This document shows, in pieces, positions 51,291-57,636 of a DNA stretch of 57,636 nucleotides; the first letter of the stretch is position 1; every line of letters begins with the position of its first letter. The stretch lies in assembly GCA_013287605.1 (NCBI GenBank), contig JABDDM010000003.1:1-57636 (forward strand). Reading direction: 5' to 3'. A model generated the notes under the pieces. That model ran no database searches and was not told the DNA's origin. It saw nothing but the letters and a program-made list of their open reading frames with translations. The position numbers and the translations under genes are program-made. This stretch comes from Ignavibacteria bacterium. Its GTDB lineage: Bacteria > Bacteroidota > Ignavibacteria > Palsa-1295.

Positions 51291-52955
51291 TTACGATTCG
51301 TAATCGATCATACTTGTGTGCTTCGCGACTGCTGCTTCGGATTTCGTGTTGATCACGCGAATATTCGAGAAGCGTGCTGGCGGGCATCCGTGCGAAACTG
51401 GATTCGACTGCATCGGCTCGCCTTTGCCGTCGTTCATCGCTCCCCCCAACATGTACTCCGACTTATCGCACAATGCATCGAGCGACTTCCAGAACTTTGG
51501 TGTAGTTGATTGGTAGGCGACATCGCGAAGCATCTTGCCCAGCTTTCCGGATTTGACTTCATACGCCACCTGTCCGGTGAACTGAAAATTGTACCGCTGC
51601 TGGTCGATCGAATAGCTCGAATTACCCATGATGAGAATCCCCTTATCGGTATCCTTGATCATGTCCTGCAACGAGAATGGCTTCTCGTTCGGCTTGAGCG
51701 AAACGTTCGGCATGCGCTGGAATGGGATGTTCCACCAGCCTTGCGCATATGACTGTCCGTGCGATCTGGCTTCCTTGATCATCTTCGCCTGCTCACGCGT
51801 TGTTTGATAATCAACGAACTGACCTTTGTCGATGAGTGGGTATTCCTCGGCAGGCACACCATCATCATCAAAGCCAACCGTGGCTAAACCGCCTTCCTGC
51901 GTACGGTCAGCAACGACCGTAACGAGATCCGTGGCGTAGGTAAAGTCTTTCAATTTATCAACGGTCACGAAGCTCGTACCAGCGAAATTGGCTTCGTAAC
52001 CGAGCGCGCGATCGAGCTCTGTCGGATGACCAATGCTCTCGTGGATCGTAAGCCAGAGATGTGTCGGGTGCAAAATGAGGTCATACTTACCGGGTTCAAC
52101 ACTTGTCGCAGTAAGCTTCTCGTGAGCATCTTTCGCGGCTTGCTGGATCTCGTCTTTGTAGTTGTAACCTTCGATGTATTCGTAACCGCGTCCCTGTGGA
52201 AGCACGAAGAGTGCGCGTGAAGCGAAATCGCCTGTCATTGGATTCGCGACGGTGAGCCACGACGCTGGATCGATGCGCGTGATCTCCTGCCAGATCTTTG
52301 ATCCTTCGCTCGAAGCAAAATATTTCTCTTCGCGCGCGCAGCTCATCCAGGAATTCACATAAAGCTTTTTGCCCGAAACATCCACCGTCGCCGCAAGCGC
52401 GTGCATATCGAGAAGGAATTGTGCGCGGTCTTTAAATGACACCTCGAATGGATTTTTCTTTATCGGTGTCTTCCACTCTGCTGTTACCGCATCGACCGGC
52501 GCGAGATCGAGCGGGGCAGTCTGTAGTTTTGCATTTGCTGCAGCCATACCGCATGCATCGTCGACAAGCGTCCTGCCACTATCAGCCGAGACATTTCGCG
52601 ATGCCGCAAATCCCCAGGTACCGTCCTTGATCACGCGTACGCCGATGCCATACGATTCATTATCGGAGATACCAGTAACAACTTTGTCCTGCACGCCGAC
52701 TGACTGCGTGAGATATCTCACTAATCGGACGTCACAATAGGACGCGCCCGACGTCTTCGCTTGCTGGATGAGCGTCTCGCAAAGCGCTTGTTCTGTAGTA
52801 CCAGGTTTGACAAGGACAAAACCTCCTGCATACGGTGTCATCGGAATACGAACACCTGCTTTGCTTCGAGCTTGACGAGCAACAAGCGAATCAACACCTG
52901 AAAGCGAAATAGCACCCGCTGCGAGTGCGCCTTTGATAAAGATTCTGCGGTTCAT
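51291..52955 (-). CDS. TldD-like metalloprotease with Tat-type signal peptide
   Basis: The catalytic TldD-type subunit. The metal site HESIGH is at residues 305-310 within THLWLTIHESIGHPTELDRAL. The partner family pattern GGLATVGFDDDGVPAEEYPLI follows, and the C-terminal beta domain ends GMSMIDYES-like (KHTSMIDYES). At 554 residues it is longer than bacterial TldD (about 480) because of an N-terminal Tat-type leader: MNRRIFIKGALAAGAISL, with twin arginines, then Ala-rich hydrophobic stretch. This suggests export of a folded protein, while the neighbouring TldE-like protein has no leader. Together the pair may process peptides. Confidence 0.93.
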   Translation of the reverse strand: MNRRIFIKGALAAGAISLSGVDSLVARQARSKAGVRIPMTPYAGGFVLVKPGTTEQALCETLIQQAKTSGASYCDVRLVRYLTQSVGVQDKVVTGISDNESYGIGVRVIKDGTWGFAASRNVSADSGRTLVDDACGMAAANAKLQTAPLDLAPVDAVTAEWKTPIKKNPFEVSFKDRAQFLLDMHALAATVDVSGKKLYVNSWMSCAREEKYFASSEGSKIWQEITRIDPASWLTVANPMTGDFASRALFVLPQGRGYEYIEGYNYKDEIQQAAKDAHEKLTATSVEPGKYDLILHPTHLWLTIHESIGHPTELDRALGYEANFAGTSFVTVDKLKDFTYATDLVTVVADRTQEGGLATVGFDDDGVPAEEYPLIDKGQFVDYQTTREQAKMIKEARSHGQSYAQGWWNIPFQRMPNVSLKPNEKPFSLQDMIKDTDKGILIMGNSSYSIDQQRYNFQFTGQVAYEVKSGKLGKMLRDVAYQSTTPKFWKSLDALCDKSEYMLGGAMNDGKGEPMQSNPVSHGCPPARFSNIRVINTKSEAAVAKHTSMIDYES

Positions 52956-53063
52956 GACACTTCAGTGGTTAGCGAATTTGGCCGGACCGGATTGCTCCAG
53001 CAAAGCTTCCGGCGAGAGCAAAAGTACAAAACAATAAACGATAGGAGAGTTCGTCCTCACCCC

Positions 53064-53098
53064 CTGTTCACTGTTCACTGTCCACTGTTCCCTGTTCC
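53064..53098 (+). repeat. heptamer tandem repeat, five units
   Basis: Five 7-bp units: CTGTTCA, CTGTTCA, CTGTCCA, CTGTTCC, CTGTTCC. Intergenic, between the TldD-like gene and the gene at 53108. Same 7-bp phase as the repeat at 14574 but a different unit. Confidence 0.75.
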
Positions 53099-53107
53099 CT
53101 GACCCCT

Positions 53108-54187
53108 TTACCTACCAGGAATAATCTCTGTCGCGTTCGAATCGATGTCGAGCTTCGGGGCCTTCGGAATACCCCGATGCGTTCGCTTCTCGTCCAGGTG
53201 GATAACACCATGCATGAGTGCTACAGGAGAGCGATATGCCGTAATATAGCGAACAATCTCTTCGGGTACTGTCTCGATATCGACCTGCAACTTCATCGCA
53301 CTCGTGTCGCGGAAGGCAGCTCGGACAACCATTCCGTTCTCGACGACCGCATATCCTCTGCCGCTGCCGCGATATTCGCTCAAGCCAAGGTTTGCGGAGA
53401 GACCTTCGAGATAGTCAATGTGTGCTGGTGCATTCGAATAACTTCCGCGAATGACAAGTGAATCAGCTCCGCTTTTTTCGGGAATGGATTTATCGAGCGT
53501 GATCGTGCGAGTGATCGGAATTTCTGTCGTTGTCGATGGACCGCTGAACTCCCCCTCTTTCGTCGCGCTTGCTGCCAACGCGCCGAACCCGTGCTCGAAA
53601 AGCTGCTGCATTCGCAGCGAGTCTGAAATCGAAAGCATCGCGTGTACAAAATCGTAATCGGCGTCGGGTCCGAGGCTGTTCTGATGGAATTGCGCAAGAT
53701 TTTCGAAATGCTTCACCTGCCCGTCAGTCCCAACGGTGAAGCGAAGCGTTTGTCCGAGAAATTGCGCGCGTGGCAGCGTACGGATGTCGTGAAGCTTCGT
53801 CTTCATATCCTCATCATTATTCGAGTTGAAGGCGAAATATTCTTCTTTGTCACGGCCCTCACCCAGTATGATGCGTGTCTTGAACGAATCGAGTGTCACG
53901 GCAAACATCGCGGAGCCATCTTTATTAACTTTCTCAACTGTTTCCGTGAAATCATAATCGGTGATTCGAATGCTTGGTCGCACTTCGTCATTATCGACTT
54001 GCGGAAAATGCATTGTGATCTTGAGAACCTCACTGATGGCGAGATGATCGATTGTTCCGGACCTGAAGGTGAGGTGTTTCGCGTTCGGCCGCTCGTGTAT
54101 AAGTATGAAAGACGAGGCTCCAACTACGATAGCTAGAAGAATAAGAACCGATCTGAGCAGTGTGTTGCGATGCATTCGTTGATTCAA
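53108..54187 (-). CDS. membrane-anchored protein of unknown function (DUF6263-like)
   Basis: A 359-residue protein with one N-terminal transmembrane segment (about residues 10-28, LLRSVLILLAIVVGASSFIL) and a large beta-rich extracytoplasmic domain. Segments like TLRFTVGTDGQVKHFEN, ALAASATKEGEFSGPSTTT and ENGMVVRAAFRDTSAM recall the DUF6263 family, in which a beta sandwich precedes a lipid-facing core. The match is tentative. It lies 5 bases after the Nudix gene on the same strand. Confidence 0.5.
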   Translation of the reverse strand: MNQRMHRNTLLRSVLILLAIVVGASSFILIHERPNAKHLTFRSGTIDHLAISEVLKITMHFPQVDNDEVRPSIRITDYDFTETVEKVNKDGSAMFAVTLDSFKTRIILGEGRDKEEYFAFNSNNDEDMKTKLHDIRTLPRAQFLGQTLRFTVGTDGQVKHFENLAQFHQNSLGPDADYDFVHAMLSISDSLRMQQLFEHGFGALAASATKEGEFSGPSTTTEIPITRTITLDKSIPEKSGADSLVIRGSYSNAPAHIDYLEGLSANLGLSEYRGSGRGYAVVENGMVVRAAFRDTSAMKLQVDIETVPEEIVRYITAYRSPVALMHGVIHLDEKRTHRGIPKAPKLDIDSNATEIIPGR

Positions 54188-54192
54188 TCTTT

Positions 54193-54720
54193 TTAGTGTA
54201 GGCTGTACAGCGAATAGACTGCCAGCGTCATTCCATCCCAGATCTCGTTAGAGCGGATCATTCGCTCTAACTCTTCGCGAGTAACAACTACCTCTTCAAA
54301 TTCTTCAGAAGGCTCAGGCTGCGCGCTGGAACGATGAATACCGCGCGCGATAAAGACTTCACACAGTTCATCTGTTGCGCCGTTCATCGGATTGAAGTGT
54401 CCGATCGGAATGAGTTCGCTGGCAATAAGTCCAGCCTCTTCAAGCAATTCTTCCTGAGCTGCAGCTTCCGCTGTGTAACCCACCTTCCTGCCACCGCCAG
54501 GAAATTCCAGTGACTCTCGCTGATTCAGATAACGGAATTGTCGGAGCAGCAGAATCTTTCCATCTTCCATTTCGGGCACAATCGCTACAGAGCCCGGGGT
54601 ATGGATGAAGAAGTAATCGGCGGGAGCGCCATCAGGCCGCTCATAGCGGTCACAACGGTAGCTCCACCACGGATTTGAGGCTAGCTCATTTCCAGCGATC
54701 TTTCGAAGACGTTTCAGCAC
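54193..54720 (-). CDS. Nudix hydrolase (ADP-ribose pyrophosphatase type)
   Basis: Cytoplasmic hydrolase of nucleoside diphosphate derivatives, probably ADP-ribose type. The Nudix box spans residues about 98-121: FPGGGRKVGYTAEAAAQEEL followed by LEEAGL. It keeps the final metal-binding EE and the E before it, but the usual Glu eight positions before the Arg is Tyr, and that Arg is Glu, so the box is atypical. The supporting pattern RFRYLNQRESLEFPGG and TDELCEVFIARGI is normal. 175 residues. It precedes the membrane protein at 53108 by 5 bases, so they are probably co-transcribed. Confidence 0.85.
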   Translation of the reverse strand: MLKRLRKIAGNELASNPWWSYRCDRYERPDGAPADYFFIHTPGSVAIVPEMEDGKILLLRQFRYLNQRESLEFPGGGRKVGYTAEAAAQEELLEEAGLIASELIPIGHFNPMNGATDELCEVFIARGIHRSSAQPEPSEEFEEVVVTREELERMIRSNEIWDGMTLAVYSLYSLH

Positions 54721-54871
54721 GAACAGGTTTGTTGGCGAAGATGCCCATTGAATCAGGCGCCTCCCCTAACACCCGCTCCAAACTGAATCGCTCCTTAGCC
54801 CGCTTTCTGTGATCGAGAAGACCTATGAGGGGGGAAATGGTTACAAGACCAGTCTGACGCTCGCGTAGCGA

Positions 54872-54891
54872 CGGCCCCAACTTTGGGGCCG
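54872..54891. terminator. GC-rich hairpin after ndk
   Basis: CGGCCCCA/TGGGGCCG with a four-base loop, 14 bases after the ndk stop. No strong T tract on the minus side, so it may be a weak terminator or a small repeat. Confidence 0.4.
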
Positions 54892-54905
54892 CGACATTTT
54901 GATGA

Positions 54906-55334
54906 TCAGGCCAGATCAGCTAATTCCTGCTCCGTAAAAAAGAAACCGATCTCGCGCTTGCCGTTTTCGACGGAGTCGGAGCCGTGGACGGCGTTTTCTC
55001 CTTTATTTTTTGCGTAGAGCTTGCGGATGGTGCCCGGGTCTGCTTCGGCGGGATCGGTTGCGCCGATCACTCGACGCCATTCAGCGATCGCATTTTCCTT
55101 TTCGAGGGCGATCGGCACACATGGGCCGCTTGACATGAAGTTTACAAGTTCATCATAAAACGGGCGCCCTTTGTGGACCTCATAAAATACTCCGCCTGCT
55201 TGTTTTGTTAATCGTGTCATTTTCAGGCTAAGGACCTTGAAGCCTTCTTTCTGAATGTGTGCGATGATGTTGCCGATATTACCGGAGCGGACTCCGTCCG
55301 GCTTGATGATGCAAAGTGTGCGTTCGATTGCCAC
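54906..55334 (-). CDS. ndk: nucleoside diphosphate kinase
   Basis: Transfers the gamma-phosphate among nucleotides through a phospho-histidine. The active His is residue 117 in [20 protein letters not shown]. The nucleotide-binding N terminus [20 protein letters not shown] and [21 protein letters not shown] are in place. At 142 residues it is full length. It lies downstream of a hypothetical (55359-56006) and of sucD on the same strand. Succinyl-CoA synthetase and Ndk are functionally linked through GTP/ATP exchange, so this neighbourhood is suggestive, though not an established operon. Confidence 0.98.
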   Translation of the reverse strand: MAIERTLCIIKPDGVRSGNIGNIIAHIQKEGFKVLSLKMTRLTKQAGGVFYEVHKGRPFYDELVNFMSSGPCVPIALEKENAIAEWRRVIGATDPAEADPGTIRKLYAKNKGENAVHGSDSVENGKREIGFFFTEQELADLA

Positions 55335-55358
55335 TGATTGTTCGTTAATTGACGATTG

Positions 55359-56006
55359 TTAAAACGGTACTTGAATTCCTATATTTACACTCTTCGCATC
55401 GATCGGCTGCCTGAGCGCATCCTGTGCTGATTGTGGATGGCGCGCCGGCGGTGGTTCGGTCACCCAATGCGGCCACTGACGAACGGGATATCGGATCGAA
55501 GCCGTATCGAGATCGGCTGTTGCGATCTGAAAATCATCGACGAGGCGTTCGTTAATGTGCGAGACATCTTTCTGGACATCATTGATCTCCGCGATCTTGA
55601 AAAAGACATACGCTGCGACTCCGATGATGATCATTACTACATTCTTCAGTGCACTCCCCTGTCCACGAGCAAGCCCGAGCGTTCCGACGAGCGTTGATGC
55701 CGCTCCAGCCGTTCTCGCAAAAAAGAACACTGCGCCCTTTGGAACTTGGTTTGTAATAAAATATTCGGATACGAACGGAAAAAACGAGAAAGCGAAGGCG
55801 AGATCGTAGCTTACAATCTCATTCTGATAAGCTTTGAGCCGGCCATTGTAGGCATTGACGGAATCGCGCCAATGCTGATTCCAATAAAGCGTGTCAGCGG
55901 GAGCAGCAACCTTTGTGACAAGAGAATCCACGGACCGAACCTCCTGGCCGTGAGCAACCGGGAGGGCAACGATCAGCAAGAATAACGTTAGAACAAGCTT
56001 GCTCAT
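55359..56006 (-). CDS. hypothetical secreted/membrane protein (DUF5683-like)
   Basis: A 215-residue protein with an N-terminal leader (LVLTLFLLIVALPVAHGQ) and two or three hydrophobic segments, including LKNVVMIIIGVAAYVFFKIAE near residues 125-145 that is probably a transmembrane helix; its C-terminal flank EINDVQKDVSHINER resembles DUF5683-type small membrane proteins of Bacteroidota, but the match is weak. It ends NIGIQVPF with an aromatic last residue. It sits between sucD and ndk on the same strand with gaps of 42 and 24 bases, so it is probably co-transcribed with them. Function unknown. Confidence 0.5.
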   Translation of the reverse strand: MSKLVLTLFLLIVALPVAHGQEVRSVDSLVTKVAAPADTLYWNQHWRDSVNAYNGRLKAYQNEIVSYDLAFAFSFFPFVSEYFITNQVPKGAVFFFARTAGAASTLVGTLGLARGQGSALKNVVMIIIGVAAYVFFKIAEINDVQKDVSHINERLVDDFQIATADLDTASIRYPVRQWPHWVTEPPPARHPQSAQDALRQPIDAKSVNIGIQVPF

Positions 56007-56048
56007 TGAATACCATTGTCGCGTTTTAGCTCCTGCCAGTCTCCCAAT

Positions 56049-57191
56049 TCAGCGACCTTTACTGCGCTTCTTAGCTGGCGCCTTCTTTGCCGATGGTTTC
56101 TTCTTAGCCGGAATAGCCTTTTTCACAGGTTTATTTGCAGTCAGCTTCTTCGCTGCGCTTTTCTTGACCGGCTTTTTAGCGACTGTCTTCTTGGTGCTCA
56201 ATTTCTTTGCCACCTGCTGGGCTTTGGCTGCTTTCTTTGGAGCCACGCTCTTAGCCGGGGCCTTGGCAGCCTTTCCAATCTTTGGCTTAGCGAAGCCATT
56301 GACGCTAATCACAGTGCGACGTGACGGTAATACCTGCTTCACTGTTTCGCCCATAACCGCTGGCGATTCAACCACGGTAATTCCGCATTCGATCATTGTC
56401 TTCATCTTCTCCTCGGCAGTTCCTTTGCCGCCTGAGATGATCGCGCCGGCATGTCCCATGCGACGGCCAGGAGGCGCTGTGCGTCCCGCAATGAAGCCAA
56501 CGACAGGCTTTGTGAAATATTTCTTGATGTACTCCGCTGCTTCCTCCTCGGCGGTGCCGCCGATCTCACCGATCATGATCACGGCGTCTGTTTGGTCATC
56601 ATCCTGGAAGAGTTTGATGGCATCGATGAACCGTGTGCCAATGATGGGATCTCCACCGATGCCAATTGCTGTCGACTGACCGAGACCTACGTCAGTGAGT
56701 TGCTTCACTGCTTCGTAAGTCAGCGTGCCCGAACGTGAGATGATGCCGATGCGGCCTTCTTTGTGGATGAAGCCCGGCATGATACCGATCTTCGCTTTGC
56801 CCGGAGAGATTACACCCGGGCAGTTCGGACCTATGAGCCGCGTCGCGGAATTCTTTACTTTCGCATATACGGTGATCATGTCGCGCACCGGAATGCCTTC
56901 GGTGATACAGACCGCAAGCGGAAGTCGACTGTCGACTGCTTCAAGGATCGCATCTGCAGCAAATGGCGGAGGGACAAAAATGCAAGATGCATTCGCGCCT
57001 GTGGCAGCGACGGCATCGGCAACACTGTTGAATACCGGAACACCATTATGTGTCGAACCGCCCTTGCCGGGCGTGACCCCCGCGACGACATTCGTGCCGT
57101 ATTCGATCATTTGCTGCGTATGAAACGAACCTTCACTGCCGGTAATACCCTGCACGACGAGCCGCGTCTTCTTATCAACTAAAACACTCAT
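56049..57191 (-). CDS. sucD: succinyl-CoA synthetase alpha subunit with lysine/alanine-rich C-terminal extension
   Basis: The alpha subunit binds CoA and carries the phospho-histidine of succinyl-CoA synthetase. The start at 57191 ([20 protein letters not shown]) fits the family; 57224 is in frame. Hallmarks are [71 protein letters not shown] (in parts) and [19 protein letters not shown], where the His is the phosphorylated residue. The conserved core ends with [10 protein letters not shown] about 290 residues from the start. A further 91 residues follow, rich in Lys, Ala and Pro (for example [20 protein letters not shown]), like histone H1 or AlgP tails. The beta subunit gene is elsewhere. 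Confidence 0.95.
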   Translation of the reverse strand: MSVLVDKKTRLVVQGITGSEGSFHTQQMIEYGTNVVAGVTPGKGGSTHNGVPVFNSVADAVAATGANASCIFVPPPFAADAILEAVDSRLPLAVCITEGIPVRDMITVYAKVKNSATRLIGPNCPGVISPGKAKIGIMPGFIHKEGRIGIISRSGTLTYEAVKQLTDVGLGQSTAIGIGGDPIIGTRFIDAIKLFQDDDQTDAVIMIGEIGGTAEEEAAEYIKKYFTKPVVGFIAGRTAPPGRRMGHAGAIISGGKGTAEEKMKTMIECGITVVESPAVMGETVKQVLPSRRTVISVNGFAKPKIGKAAKAPAKSVAPKKAAKAQQVAKKLSTKKTVAKKPVKKSAAKKLTANKPVKKAIPAKKKPSAKKAPAKKRSKGR

Positions 57192-57292
57192 TGAGTTATG
57201 GATGTGATCAAGTGGTTGGGGCAAAAATACGACGGCGGTCGCACGAATCTCAAATTGTGCTGTGGAGGCAGAACCTGGGCTTAGGGGCCAGG

Positions 57293-57583
57293 CTACCAGG
57301 AATAACTGATCGCGGCGCTCAGGGTCAGAGGCAAGGATTCATTTGAGGCTCGCTTGAGCAATTGGGACGTCTGGACCTCCAAAGCCATGCTCATCGAATT
57401 TCCGAAGGGAATACTCATTCCGGCTCGCTCGGTAAGAAATGCACCGGAGGTGCTGTAGCCAGCAAGGAAACCTGCTATCGGAGAGATAGTGGCGGAGCGG
57501 CGATTGCGATAAGCGAAGCCGATCCCCGCACCAGAGAAAGCATGAGGACTTCCGAGGCTGACACTGGCATATTGCCCGATCAC
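57293..57583 (-). CDS. outer-membrane-like C-terminal fragment (partial or truncated)
   Basis: The frame is open from 57628 on the minus strand, with a stop at 57629-57631, so the upstream end is either in another frame or this is a short gene starting with GTG at 57583. There is no signal peptide. The residues ([19 protein letters not shown], then [22 protein letters not shown]) have the Gly/Ser/aromatic pattern of a beta barrel end and finish AAISYSW. It lies upstream of sucD. Possibly the C-terminal end of a frameshifted outer-membrane gene; the rest is beyond the window. Confidence 0.4.
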   Translation of the reverse strand: MIGQYASVSLGSPHAFSGAGIGFAYRNRRSATISPIAGFLAGYSTSGAFLTERAGMSIPFGNSMSMALEVQTSQLLKRASNESLPLTLSAAISYSW

Positions 57584-57636
57584 ATTTTGGTATTCCTGAG
57601 TCCCATGAACAAACTCGGCGCTCCGGAATTATCACA

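Noticed and set aside
56049-56324. Separate gene for a histone-like protein
   Set aside because: The lysine/alanine-rich part is in the same frame as SucD with no start codon or stop between.
57339-57635. 98-codon minus frame running to the window edge
   Set aside because: Cys- and Ser-rich shadow of the barrel-like frame; no recognisable features.

Overview
The window looks like chromosomal DNA of a Gram-negative member of the FCB group (Bacteroidota/Chlorobiota, possibly an Ignavibacteria- or Kapabacteria-like lineage). I infer this from several genes ending in type IX secretion (Por) sorting domains, many beta-barrel-like proteins with an aromatic last residue, DUF6029/Omp28/TlpA genes, almost no Shine-Dalgarno sequences, and an EF-P of the 'PGNLRAF' type. 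No phage, plasmid, insertion sequence, CRISPR array, rRNA or tRNA was seen. The exact phylum is inference.

Layout: 1-2.4 kb holds a lemA fragment and three small envelope proteins. 2.5-6.9 kb has a GT4 glycosyltransferase, a diheme cytochrome c peroxidase lipoprotein and a secreted zincin-type metalloprotease. 7.2-9.9 kb is clpC with a clear terminator. 9.9-14.5 kb has a translationally coupled redoxin/propeller-like pair and a large secreted BNR-type protein, then msrA. 15.7-21.3 kb is a translation and RNA block (rplM-rpsI-rpsB-tsf ... pyrH-frr) interrupted by an opposite-strand gene. 21.8-23.8 kb is an ECF sigma/anti-sigma pair. 24-32 kb holds T9SS cargo and a TlpA-DUF6029-Omp28 operon. 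32.2-34.2 kb is an OmpA protein with eight thrombospondin type-3 repeats. 34.3-38.8 kb has a truncated phosphoribosyltransferase, guaA, a frameshifted CAP-domain protein and gcvH. 39-41 kb has a C39-like lipoprotein, a dense palindromic repeat cluster and a lipoprotein. 41-45.8 kb is hslV-hslU-efp-accB-accC. 45.8-49.3 kb has a second C39-like protein, a glyoxalase-fold protein and three small secreted proteins. 49.3-53 kb is a tldD/pmbA-type pair plus a lipoprotein. 53-57.6 kb has a membrane-anchored unknown, a Nudix hydrolase, ndk, and a sucD carrying a lysine/alanine-rich tail.

How the genes fit: most of the window is housekeeping on the minus strand (translation, proteolysis, fatty-acid initiation, GMP synthesis, TCA cycle) with islands of envelope and secreted-protein genes between. 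Secreted genes commonly carry a signal peptide and a C-terminal sorting domain, so a type IX secretion system must exist elsewhere in the genome.

The most unusual signals are: the SucD histone-H1-like tail; two secreted genes each split by a frameshift before the C-terminal sorting region; a palindromic element in two inverted copies with compensatory stem changes; a 30-bp motif repeated exactly at two distant intergenic sites with weaker relatives; two heptamer tandem repeats; and a metallopeptidase-like protein that lacks its zinc motif.
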